Source of the DNA: Cerrena zonata
Taxonomy: Eukaryota > Basidiomycota > Agaricomycetes > Polyporales > Cerrenaceae
Direction: 5' to 3'
DNA length: 64,000 bases
NCBI GenBank assembly: GCA_038087015.1
Contig: JASBNA010000003.1
Span: 1,054,001 to 1,118,000, forward strand
This document shows, piece after piece, positions 33,712 through 46,753 of the stretch (position 1 is its first letter; the number at the start of each line of letters is the position of its first letter). The notes under the pieces were generated by a model, which was not told where the DNA came from, did not search any database, and was given only the letters and a program-made list of their open reading frames with translations. Made by a program: the position numbers and the translations under genes.

Positions 33712-36700
33712 TCATAGTCGTGTGTCGCATATCTCGCAAACCCCTGCGTCAGGAAGATTTTCAAAGGTACAAGCAGAGCAAGATCTGACAAGTGGCTTAG
33801 TCTTGACTTCGACCTTGCCAATGCTCGCAGTGCTACTCAGTAAGGTTCCGCCGAACCCTCTGCCTTCATCGCTTTTGGATTTGGGCAGTGGGTCCTCAGT
33901 ATCAGTATCCAACATATCCACGTCCTCGGGTTCCTCCTTGAGATATAATGTGTCGTTCGACATGACACCGAGCATGACCACGTTAGCTGCATTATCATCG
34001 AGTTCCTTGCCTTGGAAATATAACCGTTGATAGATCGTTGGTATGTCAAGGACGTTTTGAATCTAACAATGAATAATGAATAGCGTAGAGAACTCGGTGA
34101 GAAGTTGAGTTTGATCTGATTAGAAAAGACAAAAATACCTCCATCTTGAGCTCCTTCACAGTTGTGGAGCGTGAAATCGTTACTCTGCATTGCCGTTCGT
34201 GCTTCTTCGCCTGACGGAGTCGCCTTGACTGCCTAACTCCGCTTTGGTTGCGAGAACCATATGTACGTGCAGATGGCTTGCCGGCGGGAGCAACTACAGG
34301 AGCGGGTTCGGTTGTTCCCACTGTCGGGGGAGTCGCGTCCGAGGGAACTTCATCTGTTGGCTTGAGAATGTGGATCGTAATCTCCGTCGACTCGAAGGTG
34401 GATTTCCTGGAAAATTGAATGAAGCAACCCGAGGCGGGGACAATTTGTATAACGATATTATACCCACCTTTCTTTCCGACACTCTTCACATATGGACAAT
34501 GCAGGAATCCAATTATCCCCCACGCTGTCTAATGCAATAAGCGGTCCTCCAGAATATCTGCGAAATTGGTTGTGAGAGATCAAATGATGAAAAGCAGTAC
34601 AGGGACGACGTCATTCACAATTTTTCAAGCTGATCCCAATCACTTTGTTTCACATAAGCTACTCCATCGATATCGCCATCCACATTCGGGTCGAATGAGA
34701 GCAAGCCATGTTGACAGAGAAACGCGCATTGTCCAAGACTTCAGGTCGGGCAGCTTCAGTTGGCCGTAGGACCCACTGACGCCAGGAACGTATGAAACGT
34801 TCAGGAACTACAGCACATGGCCCCTCCAACATGCTTGCGAGGCCGAAGACCCCATAATCATACATGGACTTCAGTTTTGCCTATACAAATTCAGGTGAGT
34901 ACAGATGCAATTTTACCGGGTGTCGATCATATCACCTTTTCATCTTCCGCCTGTTTGCGGATTCCTCGCTTGTCCTCCTTGGTGATCTGCACGAGGGCCT
35001 CACATACTGCGCAAACTTCACAGGAAGCAGGTGGTAGCTCTAATGAGGGAAAGACACTTCGTATGACGTCGTATGCCTATACGCGTATCAGTTTCCTTTG
35101 CGGTTGGAAAATAAATCTGTACCGCTCACCTTCACGGAAATACGGCGTCGAGAGGATGAATTAGTGACGAGTCCACCGTGTTCACACTTCACATCATCAA
35201 TATACTCGATATCATCCGGTGAGGGATCTGCTTGAAAGGGTGTATGCATCTTAGGTTTAGCCATTTTCCAATCTGGGAAGAGTCGCGGCAATGAGGTCAA
35301 CAACATGGAGGTAATTCCAAGTTCAATGACCGTACCTCTTAACCAAGTCTTTGATATCCAGTACCCTCGGCCTTCAGGCTCGACATGATCCACTTCCTCA
35401 AATCGGGTAACATCCTGTGGATGTCTAATCTGATACATACGCTCTGTCAAATTTTATTAGAATGGTGTTGGCCATTTTTCGCGGCGTTACATACCATAGA
35501 ATATAGCCTCCACGCACTCCTCACAGACGTCAGAAGGTTTGAACGCGGGGATGAATCTCGCGTGGTCTTCATCAGCGATACGGTCAAGTGCTTTCTGCAA
35601 ACGCATTATCGCCACGATGCATGATGGAGATAATTCCCAATCTCACCTGTTTAACACGTTTCATGCTACTCGCCTTGCTTGGATCAAGGCGGCCGTGAGG
35701 ACACACGATATCATCATTCTGGAACGAACGCCCGAAATCTTTTATCGAAGCTTCATTTGCGCCTGTACCATTCACAATAGGAGGATTGTCGGAACTCTCA
35801 ACAGGAACATCGTGTTTTGTGGTAGGTGGCTTCGAAATGCGATGCAGAAGCCATGACTCGAGAGCCTGACGACTGACAATGATAGAGTCCTGTAATACAT
35901 GTGCATCATTGAGTAAACGGTAGATGTAGAAAAATCATCTTACCTCGTCATAAGAAGACAGAGACCAAGATCTGTAGATGTCCATGACCATCCGTCGTTT
36001 TTGATCGAATGCCTCACGAGCCTTCTTCTCCCTAAGATCCACATCATCAACCAGAGCAAGGGAGACTAGGTTTAGACCACTTACTTTGCTGCAAACTCGT
36101 CACAGGCTTTATCATGTTCCGCGTTCAGGACATTGACTACCTCAAGTGCTCGAGGAGGAGGGACTGCATCTTTGATAGGAGACTGGTTTTCAGTAGAGAG
36201 ATTCTCCTCCGATTGCTCCGACCGGGCGTAAACAAGCATGTATGCGTCCTTGGATGATACACAAGCACTAAGACTATAATTAAATTTAAACCCATCCCCA
36301 AACATCGTGAAAATCATGTACTTACCCGTTTGATGGGGACCCGTTAGTTCCCTGGCTGGATGAGGGCGGTCCGCTGAAATGGAAAGTTGAGAACGGTCAT
36401 AATATCAAAAGGAGCAGTATGTACTCGAGTATTTCCACGTCGCTGTCTTCGATTCTCGCTCGCTTCTTCGGTCGATTTAAGGCAGGGTTTCCTATATCGA
36501 GTTAGAGTGGTTACATCTCTGAGATGGATCTGCACACTCACTTAGCCTTCGAACCATTAGCATCGGGCTTGGGTTTAGGGACTAACGATGGGATCTTGGT
36601 AACAGTTTCATCGTTAAACTGATACCAAGACTCTGACCTAAGTCTGTACTGAGAGGTATGAAAACGAGATACTGAGAACGGCTTACATGACATCATATAC

Positions 36701-38399
36701 TTGGGACTCATAATGACCATGGTAAGCACCTGAAGCAAGCAAGGAATTGTTAGGAGTACGACATTGTATTTTACATGCTACTCACTAGGTCCTTTATGTA
36801 GCAAGATACCTCTCAGGTGGTAGATGTCTCGCGACTGACTGCCTGATGTATCTTTACTTGACTGTCCGTTCCTCTGAGTCAGGAATTGGCCCATGTCCAA
36901 TGTCAATGGAAAGTGATAGCATGTTTGGACTTCTTGCGTTCCAATGTATTCATGTCGAAAACGAAACGAAGCAAAGAGACATGTAGAACGGGCGGGAATT
37001 GGCGGAATTCAGTATAACGCTTAGCATCGCGTAGTTCATCACATTTAGAACAGAGATATCTATACAACGAAAGTCAGTGATAGTAGAACCAATACCTGAC
37101 ATAAAATAGACAGACTGATTATCGCCAGAAAGCTCTTCCGATTCTAACAGGGCTGCTATACGGTCTTCCAGTTTCGAATTTTTCTACATTACTCACATTC
37201 GTCACCCTCACTAGTCTCAAGAAAGTGACAGACTCACAGGCAAGTTGACTTCGATCTCCATAAACTCAGACTCTCGCTCAGATCTTGTGTGACATACACT
37301 ACATTCTGTACCATACACCTGTTTACCCTGGAATTGGTCTGCGAGCAAGGATTTTAGCCCCGGAACCGATTGTTTCTGAAACTCTGTATCAAGATGAGCC
37401 ATGAAGAGCTTAGAGAACCTAAAATGAATCGTTAGAATTTGTTATTATTATCGAGCAAAAATCAAATTACTCCTGAGCATCCTGCTGTTCTGTACTTCGC
37501 AATTTCAGACTTTCAACCAGTTTGACTGGATTAAAGCGGACAAGATACTTTCTTGCATGGCTGCGAACGTGACTTGAAGTTGGAAGATAGGCGACTCCTG
37601 GAGGCGAAATTACGGTACGTAGCTTCGCCGTTGCATAATCTCGCTTACCTCGAATGTCATCTCTTCTTCCGCAGCTGGTAAACATGAATACACACCACGT
37701 CTGAAGGGAAGGTCTTGGAACCACACCTAACTTGAGTGTGAGCAATGAAATTAAAACACAATAAGCTCGACTCACCTGTAAGAAGGCGTTGGCATAACAA
37801 GTTGCTCCCAGATTCTGACAGAAAATGGACATTCATGAACCCAACGTCTACTTGGACTCGACATCGCTTACCTTCAATCCAATAGGGAGCCCAGGGTCGC
37901 GTGAATACAGCAGAGGGTTCTCACCCAGATCAGCAATCTTCATGAAAGCCGAAAATGCTTTGTCTATAAATAATCAAGTCAAATGTTGTGAGGAATAGTG
38001 AAAGTAGCGGTACACACCTTCATCCTCCCATTTCTCTTGTCCGAGATTGTTCAGACAGTTGGGGTTGTTCTTACAGCTCTTCGTATTACAAGAAGTTGAT
38101 TCATCGTCAGAAATAACAATGATGTCATCCTCGAGTTCTCCAGCCGCCACTTTCTCCTTCTTCGCAATAGTTCCGTCAGGTTGCACGTATCTGTTTGGAC
38201 AGAATGGATGCGGGCTATATTTCGACAACCCACAGGCGACTAATCTATGTTCTTGGGTGATATGAGACGCGTCGGTGACTTCATGATCCACCCAACCCCA
38301 ATTAGAGAAGTCATTGCCAGCAAGCTTCGCTCGTTTGAGACGTTCACCGGCAGTGTGTTCCGATGGTGGAGGCGAGCGTCGAGTACGTTTCACGGGCAT
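33712..38399 (-). CDS. USP48: USP48-type ubiquitin-specific protease
   Basis: Minus-strand gene, ATG 38399 (MPVKRTRRSPPPSEH). The N-terminal Cys-rich piece CKNNPNCLNNLGQEKWEDE is typical of USP48. The catalytic Cys box NLGATCYANAFLQ lies near 37795-37830. A Cys-rich finger region follows (QFQGKQVYGTECSVCHTRSE; YLCSKCDELRDAK). The His box AYHGHYESQVYDV is near 36695-36740, with WYQFNDETV after it. C-terminal DUSP-like modules follow (GYWISKTWLR; DIVCPHGRLDPSKASSMKR). A ubiquitin-like segment comes next (CRVTISRSTTVKELKMEV; NDTLYLKEEPEDVDML). The protein ends in a Cys4 finger, SCSACTFENLPDAGVCEICD. USP48 family enzymes remove ubiquitin from nuclear substrates such as H2A in animals; the fungal substrate is unknown. 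Confidence 0.88.
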
Positions 38400-38683
38400 G
38401 TTAACTAGAGGTTATAGATATAGCATAAGCTCAGGTTTAGATATTGCAAGAAATCCTCTTATAGTACTGTAGTTCAATATGCGGTAAGGGTGAGTAATTG
38501 AATGGCAAAATGAAGATGAACGCGTTCGCGTCTCGATCATGATCACGTTTATACCGTGCCAACACCGCCACTGCCTGCAGGTTACCTCTGTCTCTCATTA
38601 ACCTTCAACCTATTGCATGTACTCTCGCACACACAACTAGATAGGTATCACTTTCCTGGGGGTTGTAGTGAACGAGAAACGAC
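38400..38683. promoter_or_regulatory. Divergent promoter, USP48 / GAA1
   Basis: 284 nt between opposite ATGs. Contains ATGATCATGATCACG-like short repeats near 38537; no TATA box stands out. Confidence 0.4.
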
Positions 38684-41137
38684 ATGGCTCTTGTATTACG
38701 CGCGAAATTTCGTCGGTGGCTGAGAGGAGGTGATGACGGGATTGCAGCCAAAGTGCGGAGGAAGAACCAAATCAACGATATTATTTGGAAGTCCTTACCG
38801 TCAATCAGGCAAGCTCTTGTGCCATATAGTACATCTCATGTATGTTAGATTAATGGTATCTTATAGACTGTCGTTGCTTGTGGCAGGTTACGCATGGATG
38901 CTTGCTATTCCGTTGCCTAATCTGGGGAGGAATACATACATCGACGAGAATGCTCTTCAACCCGGTCAAGTATGTGTCAATGCTTGTACTGAATTATCTT
39001 TAACTTATCTGGCTCAGGTGAATACCTATTGGAACTGGCCCCACGTATTTCGCGCGGACCGTTACTTAGAAAGTCTGGAACAATTGCGTGACCAGAATAG
39101 TACCAATGCTGAGTATGTGTCATTGTTTTATGATAGTCTTTTTCCGTCTCACTAAAGTGAAGACATATTTAGATGGGCCGGATATATCAAGCACGAGTTT
39201 CGTGATCTGGGCATACATGTCTCAACCCAATCCTATCATTTCACCAACGCATCGGGGGTAAGTATTCCTATCTAACCGGAGATATCTATTCATATGTCCT
39301 CTATAGGAGTACAATGGCACGAATGTCTATGCTGTCCTCTCTTCTCCTCGCGCCTCTGGAGCTGAAGCGATGCTCATTTCGGCTTCGCGCGTGAGTTTGA
39401 ATGGAAATCTCAACTTACGGGGTATTGCTACCGTCCTGTCACTCGCTGGCTACTTGAAGGGTATATCACAAGGTTTCATTTAGATAGAGTCCTACTGAAT
39501 AAGTTCCAGAATACTCCCTGTGGTCTAAGGATCTAGTCTTCGTGATCAGCGATGGTTACCTCGAAGGAATGCAGGCATTCATTACAAGCTATCACGGGGC
39601 GGACGAACCAAGTACGATCCTATTTCATGATTTACAGTGTGATGCTCATTTCCTTGACAGACCTAGATGCTGATCCTCTGACGCTGAGTTCTGGTGTAAT
39701 TTGGACGGCTCTGAATATCGACTACCCAGGCCATTCATTCTCCCATCTCGGGGTATTTTTCGGTAAGCCCGTTAATGTTGTCTGTTCTAGTACATTACAA
39801 GAACCGAGATTAACAAGAACACAGAGGGCCTCAATGGAAGACTCCCCAACCAGGATCTCATTAATTCTTTTCGCTTAGTATCCACGTACACTGGAGGCGT
39901 ACCCGTCCTACTTTATGACCATCGCGATCCTCGCGAAGTTCCACATTTGGAATCTCAGCTGTCGATAATACCGACGTGGCTGCCAGATGTCGTCAAAAAG
40001 CAAGATGCCGTGAGGGAATACGGGTTCAGAGCTAAGAATATCTTGAAGCATGTTGGGTATCAAGCAAGAGGTCAAACGAATGGCGTACATGGATTGCTAC
40101 ATCGGTATGATACATTACTACAAAGAATTCTTACGTCCCTGATCTCATGCATCGTTGCTTCTTTACAGGTTCCGCATTGACGCTATAACTCTCTTCGCGG
40201 TACCTTCCTCAGGTCCTCATGGCTTCCATGCACTCGGTCGGTACGTTGGCCGAGCTCTTGACATCCGTTCACATCTAATTTATACACCATTAGAGTCGTC
40301 GAGTCTACCCTTCGCACTATGAACAATCTACTGGAACACCTCCACGCATCATTTTTCTTCTACCTCCTCGTTAAGCCAGGTACATTCCTGAAGATTGGAA
40401 CTTACCTCCCCAGCGTCATTCTCGTCAGCGTGTCCATGATGTTCACTGGTTTGGGTGAATGGACAGATGCACGTTGGTACGAAGACTTGTCCAAACCTAA
40501 AGCTACGGATAAATCGGTTGCGGCGTCCGGTGGGATCATATTGTTAGAACGTCCTCGTCCTGTCTTGCAAGCTTTATTAATCATGCTTGCAACTCATTTG
40601 GCCGGGGTCGCACTTTTCTACATACGAACGTCGGGCTTTGCGGGTCTGCACCCCGAGGTGCGCATCTCAGTACATCTGTGTATTAATACTCGAAGTTCAT
40701 TGACCTTTGTCCTCCAGACAACATCCCTAACGCTATGTGCCTTGTTGGCCTTGCCTCCTTTGTTCGCATTAATAGTTCGCTCTTCGCCGTCTGAAAGATC
40801 CGCTCCGATTGCAAGCATCCTGAAAGCAGCTAACCTGTGCTTAGCGTCGACAGTAATTTCCGTTACCTCCGTTCTCAACTTCTCTCTTGCAGCAGTATTA
40901 GCGGTGCTCCTTGGGGTACCCTTATCTTATTCTAGTTACAAGTCCGCCTTACCAGCAAAGATTGGCAGGTATGCGATTTACGTAGGTTTAGGGCTGGGTT
41001 GGTTGTTCTGCGAAAAGGAGGTGCAACGCGCGATATGGAACTGGGAGATCCTTGGGGTCTGGTTTGCACCATTTGTTTGCGTTGTGTATACACCGCTGGT
41101 GTTGCAGGCAGGGATAGTCTCTCTTCTACCTTCGTAG
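38684..41137 (+). CDS. GAA1: GPI transamidase subunit GAA1
   Basis: Starts MALVLRAKFRRWLRGGDD; about ten exons. After an N-terminal membrane segment (SLLVAGYAWMLAIPLP) comes the lumenal M28-like domain: PHVFRADRYLESLEQL, EYNGTNVYAVLSSPRASGAE, LWSKDLVFVISDGYLEGMQA and ALNIDYPGHSFSHLGVFF. Then GLNGRLPNQDLINSF and the block GQTNGVHGLLHRF with GPHGFHALGR, typical of GAA1. The C-terminal half is membrane-rich: NNLLEHLHASFFFYLL, PSVILVSVSMMFTGL, and further segments to the end (VYTPLVLQAGIVSLLPS). GAA1 belongs to the ER complex that attaches GPI anchors to proteins. No frame break seen. Convergent with TAF7, 94 nt apart. Confidence 0.92.
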
Positions 41138-41231
41138 ATTTACACATACATATACAGTGGAAAATGCGACCTATGACAAAAATGATATGAACAGAAAAGA
41201 GATGATCATAGCGGCAGAGTCCAAATCATAT

Positions 41232-42940
41232 CTAACCAATGTCCATGTCAATCCCTGCATCGCCGAAAAGATCATCATCAAGTTCCACGTCTGCAAGATC
41301 GTCGACGCCTTCTGTATCTGGATCCTCTGCGATTGTACCTTCTCTTTGTAGACGTTCTTGTTCCTGCATATGGTCTCTCTGGGCGAGCTTCATATCGAGA
41401 TCCGCTTGGAGTTTCCTTAGAGCATCCTCGAATCGTCGCTGCAGAGCATCATAGTAAGTGTTACGTCCCGGACAACAAAAGTGTAAAACATACGCGAATG
41501 AGCGGGTTCGCTGAGCTAGCAATCTCATTACCCTTCTTAGCGACAGCTGCTTCCAAATCCCGAATCTCCTCATTCAAGACCTTCCTCACTTGCGCCTGCT
41601 CATCATCTTCGCTATCGTCGTCGTCATCGTCTGAGCTATCATCGTCGTCATCTTCGTCTTCATCCTCTTCATCTTCTTCGCCATCATCTCCTAATGCAAG
41701 ATCCAATTGCGCTGCCAGCTCTTCGTCAATATCGCCTTCGCCTTCTTCACCTTCGCCCTCTTCATCGTCACCACCGAGATCTGCACCTGGTGTCATCGCT
41801 TCACCCATTTCGGATCCACCGAATCCTGGTGTAGGTGCGTCAAGTGGTTCTTCTTTCTCTGCGTATTCTGAATCTGATAGGTCCGGGTTGACGTTCTCGA
41901 GTACATCTGTATGGCAGAGTTAGATAGAAATCGTTAAATCGTATTGAGCTATTGGCAAGCATACCATATTTAATTTCTGACGCGAGCGCATCTTCCTCGA
42001 GCAATCGCTCAACCTCTTGCTCAACAGTTTCGATGGTCTTGAGTAAATAAAGTCAACATAGAGTATATTATAATTAAACTATGAAACGTACACTTCGCGC
42101 AAGTCGTTTTCTAAACCTTCGTTTGCGAACCCAATGCAATGGAGGGGTAATACCGTGTGGCCAAATGAACTCATCGACATTGAATCCCTTCGAATGGTTC
42201 ACATTGTCTTCGTTCGATATGCGATTCTCAACCACAAGCATCTGTATTAAGAGAGGGTTAGACATTCCATTGAGTGGAACTTAGGGATAGTGCAACCTGA
42301 CATATATCTGCAACTTTGAACATTTGCTTGCTGTCTAGTGTTTTCTGGGATTCAATGACACATGGCAAATCGACCAGTTTGGAGGAGTATGTATTGTTTC
42401 CTATGTGAAATACAGCTCTCCGAGAATCTGTTTGTAATACAAGTTAGAAACAGATATAGAGTGTCTCCGAATGTACTACTAGCCTTTGAATTTGAACCAC
42501 GCGTCAGGAGTTACCTCCCTCGCAGTAACCATTTGTCTCAACTTGTCGCAATCTTCACCCGGAGGCATTCTCAAGATAAACTGCTCTTCAAACGCCAAAT
42601 CCTCGTCATCGGAGTCAAGTTCCCTATCGAAGGCACCCAAGAAGGACATTCCAGGTGCTTGAGCCGCTGCTTTCTCGCTCAACTTGAGCTTCAGTTTCGG
42701 TTGAAACCTCGGTCTTAGACCAGAGGCACGGGTTGATCTAGTTTCTCTGACATTGGCACTCCCATCTTCGTCGACACCGTCCCCCTGCATGGCAGCATAG
42801 TCTGGCGTATTTCGAGGTCGTGTGGAATGTCGAGTACCCATGCCGCGAGTCCGAGGAGCACTAGGACCTGCTTGTGAGTCCCCATTAGAGAGGGGGCCAG
42901 TATCTTCGTAGTCGTCGACAACAATGAGATCGTCGTCCAT
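41232..42940 (-). CDS. TAF7: TFIID subunit TAF7
   Basis: Minus strand, start MDDDLIVVDDYEDTGPLSN at 42940. After a disordered basic stretch, the TAFII55 domain begins LAFEEQFILRMPPGEDCDKL. It continues across a 56-nt intron (42428-42483) into RRAVFHIGNNTYSSKLVDLP, CVIESQKTLDSKQMFKVADI, QMLVVENRISNEDN and the Trp-rich FIWPHGITPPLHWVRKRRF. The rest is acidic: a long Asp/Glu/Ser run (about 41590-41780), then a helix (RRFEDALRKLQADLDMKLAQ) and an acidic end DDLFGDAGIDMDIG*. TAF7 binds TAF1 and inhibits its activity before transcription starts. The intron uses a GC donor (AAAG|GCTAGT). Divergent from SAM37 (224 nt). Confidence 0.9.
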
Positions 42941-43164
42941 TTTTACGGAAAGGTTGTGTATGGATGAGAGGAGTTGGTAAAAGACTCTCCCTGAGTTCCA
43001 CTACAAGCCTGAGGGTGAATGTGAATTGTGAAGAGTACAGAGGGGTGTCACGCGTATGTCACCATACGTCACGCCTTCGTCATAGGTAGTGTGACGATAC
43101 GAAGTTGGCTGGAAATTGTTCACTGCGTTCAGTGCAATCGAACTATACCCATCCTCTTTCCTAC

Positions 43165-44660
43165 ATGTCTACAGGCTTGGAATTCGTCTTGCATGTTTGG
43201 CCAAAATTAGAGACCGCTCCGTCTTTTGACCCGCAATGCATTGCGGCAATACACCTTCTCCAGCTCTCCATTCCGGGGCGGTTCGCCATTGAGTACTGTT
43301 CAAACCCGGACGAAGCTCCAAGTGGTAGGTCCGTTGCCTTTGTTGCTTGAACCTTCAAGTTATAATATCTCATGTCGATGTTACTCTCTCTACAGGACAA
43401 CTTCCATATTTGACGTACGGACTTCATAGTGAATCCGGCTTGCTGGCTATTCAAAAGTTTGTGGAGAAGCTCGATGGCTCTCATAAGCTAGATGCGAATT
43501 TGCATGGGATAGAGCGTGCTCAAAATATTGCTCATATCTCACATGCAGAGGCGGAACTGGGAGACTTGGTGGTAAGTATATCTCGACAGAATACTATTGG
43601 ACACGGAGCTAACTATATTCTGTTTCAGGCACATTACCTATTTTCTCTAAGGTTGAATTGGTATGGGCATACACAGAAACTGCTCGCCACCGAGCTCCCC
43701 ATCCCTCAACGCTACTATGTACCCGACCGTCTTCGTAATTCTTACAAACCCCGACTCATAGCAGCCAACCTATGGAATATTCCCGAGATCGAAGAAGAGG
43801 ACGGGAAAGCACTGACAGGCTTCCAACGCTTGACGGGTCGAAAGCGGAAGGAGAAGGAACAGAAGACTAAAATCAAAAAGGTTTATGAGAGGGAGAAGGT
43901 ATGTTGCGCAGCACATTGACAAGAACAGGTATATATTTACCTCTTCGTGTAGGTCGTGGTCCACGCACGGACTATTCTTGATATCTACTCCAAGCTGCTT
44001 GGCTCGAAGCAACTATTCTACGCGCATTCCAGTCGGTATGCTATTTATTACAATGCTCAACCGTTCACTCTTAATGATGAAAAATATTTCTATGCAGGCC
44101 CACTGTCTCTAGACATCATTGTCGCCTCTCATATTCAACTCCTTCACTTACCTCTCCAAGACTCGATATTCCACACGCTCCTAACTGACCACTACCCAAC
44201 CCTCCTCGCACACGCTGCCCATGTCCGTTCCATCTCATTCCCATCTCACGACAGCTTCCCTGCCATTGCGCAGTCACCCTCTGCCTCATCAGCCTTCTCA
44301 CTCTCCTCGTTCTCTTCTCTGTTCCCAAAATCACTTCTATGGTCCGGAAAGAAAATAGAACATGCACCGACAGAAGAGGAACGTAGATTTGCGCTGATCA
44401 GATGGGGATTCTTCGGGGCTGCTGCTGTGACGATGGGAGCGTACATGCATTATGCTGGGTTCTTCGCGCTTGCGGCCAATATTTATGTTCGGACTTTGGA
44501 TGTACTTGAAAAGCAGCAGGCTCTGGCCGAACAGGAGGGCGATGATGATGAAGACGATGATGAAGAGTATGAGGATGAAGAAGGAGAGTTTGTCGAAGCG
44601 GATTTGGATGAGGACACAAACGAAGGTGGAGATGACGATGTGCTCAATGATGATGCATAG
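43165..44660 (+). CDS. SAM37: Mitochondrial SAM complex subunit SAM37 / metaxin
   Basis: Start MSTGLEFVLHVWPKLETAP at 43165, a thioredoxin-like metaxin N-terminus. Next exon: GQLPYLTYGLHSESGLLAI with QKFVEKLDG, then AHYLFSLRLNWYGHTQKLLA, and a Tom37 C-terminal part with ARTILDIYSKLLGSKQLFY and PLSLDIIVASHIQLLHLPLQ. A possible 68-nt intron (44032-44099) just before the PLSLD block would remove 22-23 residues without changing frame; the family alignment favours its removal, but its donor (GTCGGT) is poor. Near the end RWGFFGAAAVTMGAYMHYAG is a membrane segment, followed by a very acidic tail. SAM37 works with SAM50 and SAM35 to insert beta-barrel proteins into the outer mitochondrial membrane. 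Confidence 0.82.
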
Positions 44661-44923
44661 GGATGTATCTACGTACATTGTGAATCAGTTACACCACTCA
44701 TATTCACGCCGTAATATATACTTGCCCCAAATCCTTGTTAATGTTGGCAAGGTATACTATTTGATTGAGACCAAGCTCGCCGGCTCGAATAACACTTCAC
44801 TTTGTAATTGGAAATGAAATTCGTTTGGAACCCATACATGTGATCGGTGATCTCATCAGTTCCATACACCGATCGCCCGATGTGCGTTTCATTTTAGACC
44901 AACCACTGTAATCGACTGGCTGC

Positions 44924-44930
44924 TTATAAA
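44924..44930 (+). promoter_or_regulatory. TATA-like box of OTU1
   Basis: TTATAAA lies 104 nt before the ATG at 45034. Position and sequence fit a fungal TATA element. Confidence 0.35.
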
Positions 44931-45033
44931 CTGTCACTGCGACGTTGACAACCATACACCGTCAACAGATACTTGGACCAGCAACGAAGACAAGTTTCTC
45001 CCTCCACTAACTAACTCAAAGCACATACTTGCA

Positions 45034-46364
45034 ATGGCCCCCGTTCGTCTACGACATCCCGGAGGAGTTGCAACGATCCAAATCGACTTCGCTTCTGCTA
45101 CAGTTCAGGATCTTCTAGTCGAAGTACAGAAGGTCACCCAGATCTTACCTTCTCAACAACAATGTATGTGACATTTCTCCCACTTCCTTCTTTACTCCAT
45201 ACTTACTAATCGCACTTTCTCAGTCAAAGCAGGATACCCGCCCCATGCGCTAACAATCATCCCTGAACTTCCCCTCGACAGTCTCGGTCTACAACCAGGA
45301 GAGCAACTAATCGTATCTGCAAGCCCCGGTGCTTCAGCACAACCAGCATTCACTCCGACACCAGCTCCAGCTGCTGTTGCTCCCCCGGTCGCTGCTCCGT
45401 TGCAGAGGGCTGGAGCTGTTGCTAGTCCCTCGGGTGGTCCTGACGCAATTGAAGTCGATGGAAGCTATTTGATTCATCGAGTGAGTTTTACTTCGAGTCC
45501 TCCAAGTTTGGTCTTGAAGAAAATGACGCGAATTGACGATGGTTTGTGGTTATATGCAGATCGTACCGGATGATAATTCATGTTTATTCTCGTCCGTTGC
45601 TCTAATATTCGAGCAAGGGATATCGAAAGCCTCTCATGTACGCCAGAGTAAGTAGCCCAACTTCTTCCCTCTCTACAAATATCTCACCTGTTTGTCCGCA
45701 GTTGTAGCAGAAGAAATTCGAGCAGACCCTATAACATGGGATGATGCTATCCTAGGGTGAGGTGTCTGATTTTGTCATTCGGAACCATATACTCACTTAG
45801 AACGTTGGACTGCATTCTAGCCGTCCCCGAGACGACTACATCTCAACCATTCTCAAACCTAACACTTGGGGCGGAGCCATTGAACTCTCTATCCTCGCCA
45901 AACACTACTGTACCGAAATCGCCTCAGTCGACGTCGAAACCGGTCGTATCGACCACTTCACACCCCCACCCGACAGGGACACCGGTAATCGCTGTATTGT
46001 GGTCTACTCCGGTATCCATTACGATGCAGCGACGTTAGCACCGATGATAGATGCTCCAGATGATTTCCACCAGACAGTAGTGCCGGTGCAGAGTCAGAGC
46101 GAGGAGGAGGATAGTGTGCTTGGTGCTGCGAAGAAGTTGGCGGATAAGTTGAGAGCGAAGAGGGCGTACACGAATACGTCGACATTTGATTTGAAGTGTC
46201 AGGTGAGTGATCATCATGATATGACATGTTTAAATATGTTTTCGGAACAATAATGCTGAATCCGATGTCATGATTTCTAGGATTGTGGACAGGGGCTGAA
46301 GGGAGAGAAGGAAGCTCGTGCGCATGCTTCACAGACAGGACATGTCAACTTTGGTGAATACTAA
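45034..46364 (+). CDS. OTU1: OTU1 / YOD1 deubiquitinase
   Basis: Six exons: 45034-45163, 45224-45480, 45560-45647, 45702-45756, 45821-46202 and 46281-46364; all junctions keep frame. The N-terminal UBX-like domain starts MAPVRLRHPGGVATIQIDF and ends LGLQPGEQLIVS. A Pro/Ala linker follows. The OTU domain has the catalytic block VPDDNSCLFSSVALIFEQG (Asp and Cys), then DYISTILKPNTWGGAIELSI and the His in CIVVYSGIHYDA. The C-terminus is a C2H2 finger split by the last intron (LKCQ|DCGQGLKG ... HASQTGH). Yeast OTU1 and human YOD1 bind Cdc48/p97 through the UBX-like domain and trim ubiquitin chains in ER-associated degradation. Confidence 0.93.
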
Positions 46365-46753
46365 TACCCAAATACCATCAAGAATGCTTACCTTGCGAAG
46401 ATTCAAATTGTTGTACAATGCAATTGTGTAATATTACCTGTTATCGAGTATGTTATCCTATGGGGACATAGTTATCCTCTATTTGAAGGCATCATATTTG
46501 CTTGAAGTAAAGGGTATCGATCAAACCTCCGACCAGGCTGAAGCTATCCTAGGATTGTACACTCGGAGGCCGCCGAACGCGTAATGAGACGCGTCTGTGG
46601 CTGTCCACACGCGTTCACATGTTGTCACGTCTTCTCTTCACATCCTAAACATCAGGCATTCCACGTCTGTCTAAGGCTCTTGCTGGTTCTCAATCTACTT
46701 CAAGTTACAAACTAAACCGTACATTTATATCTATCTCTACCATCTTGAATAAT

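Noticed and set aside
41333..41923. 196-codon plus-strand open frame rich in Ser
   Set aside because: Antisense shadow of the acidic Asp/Glu run of TAF7.
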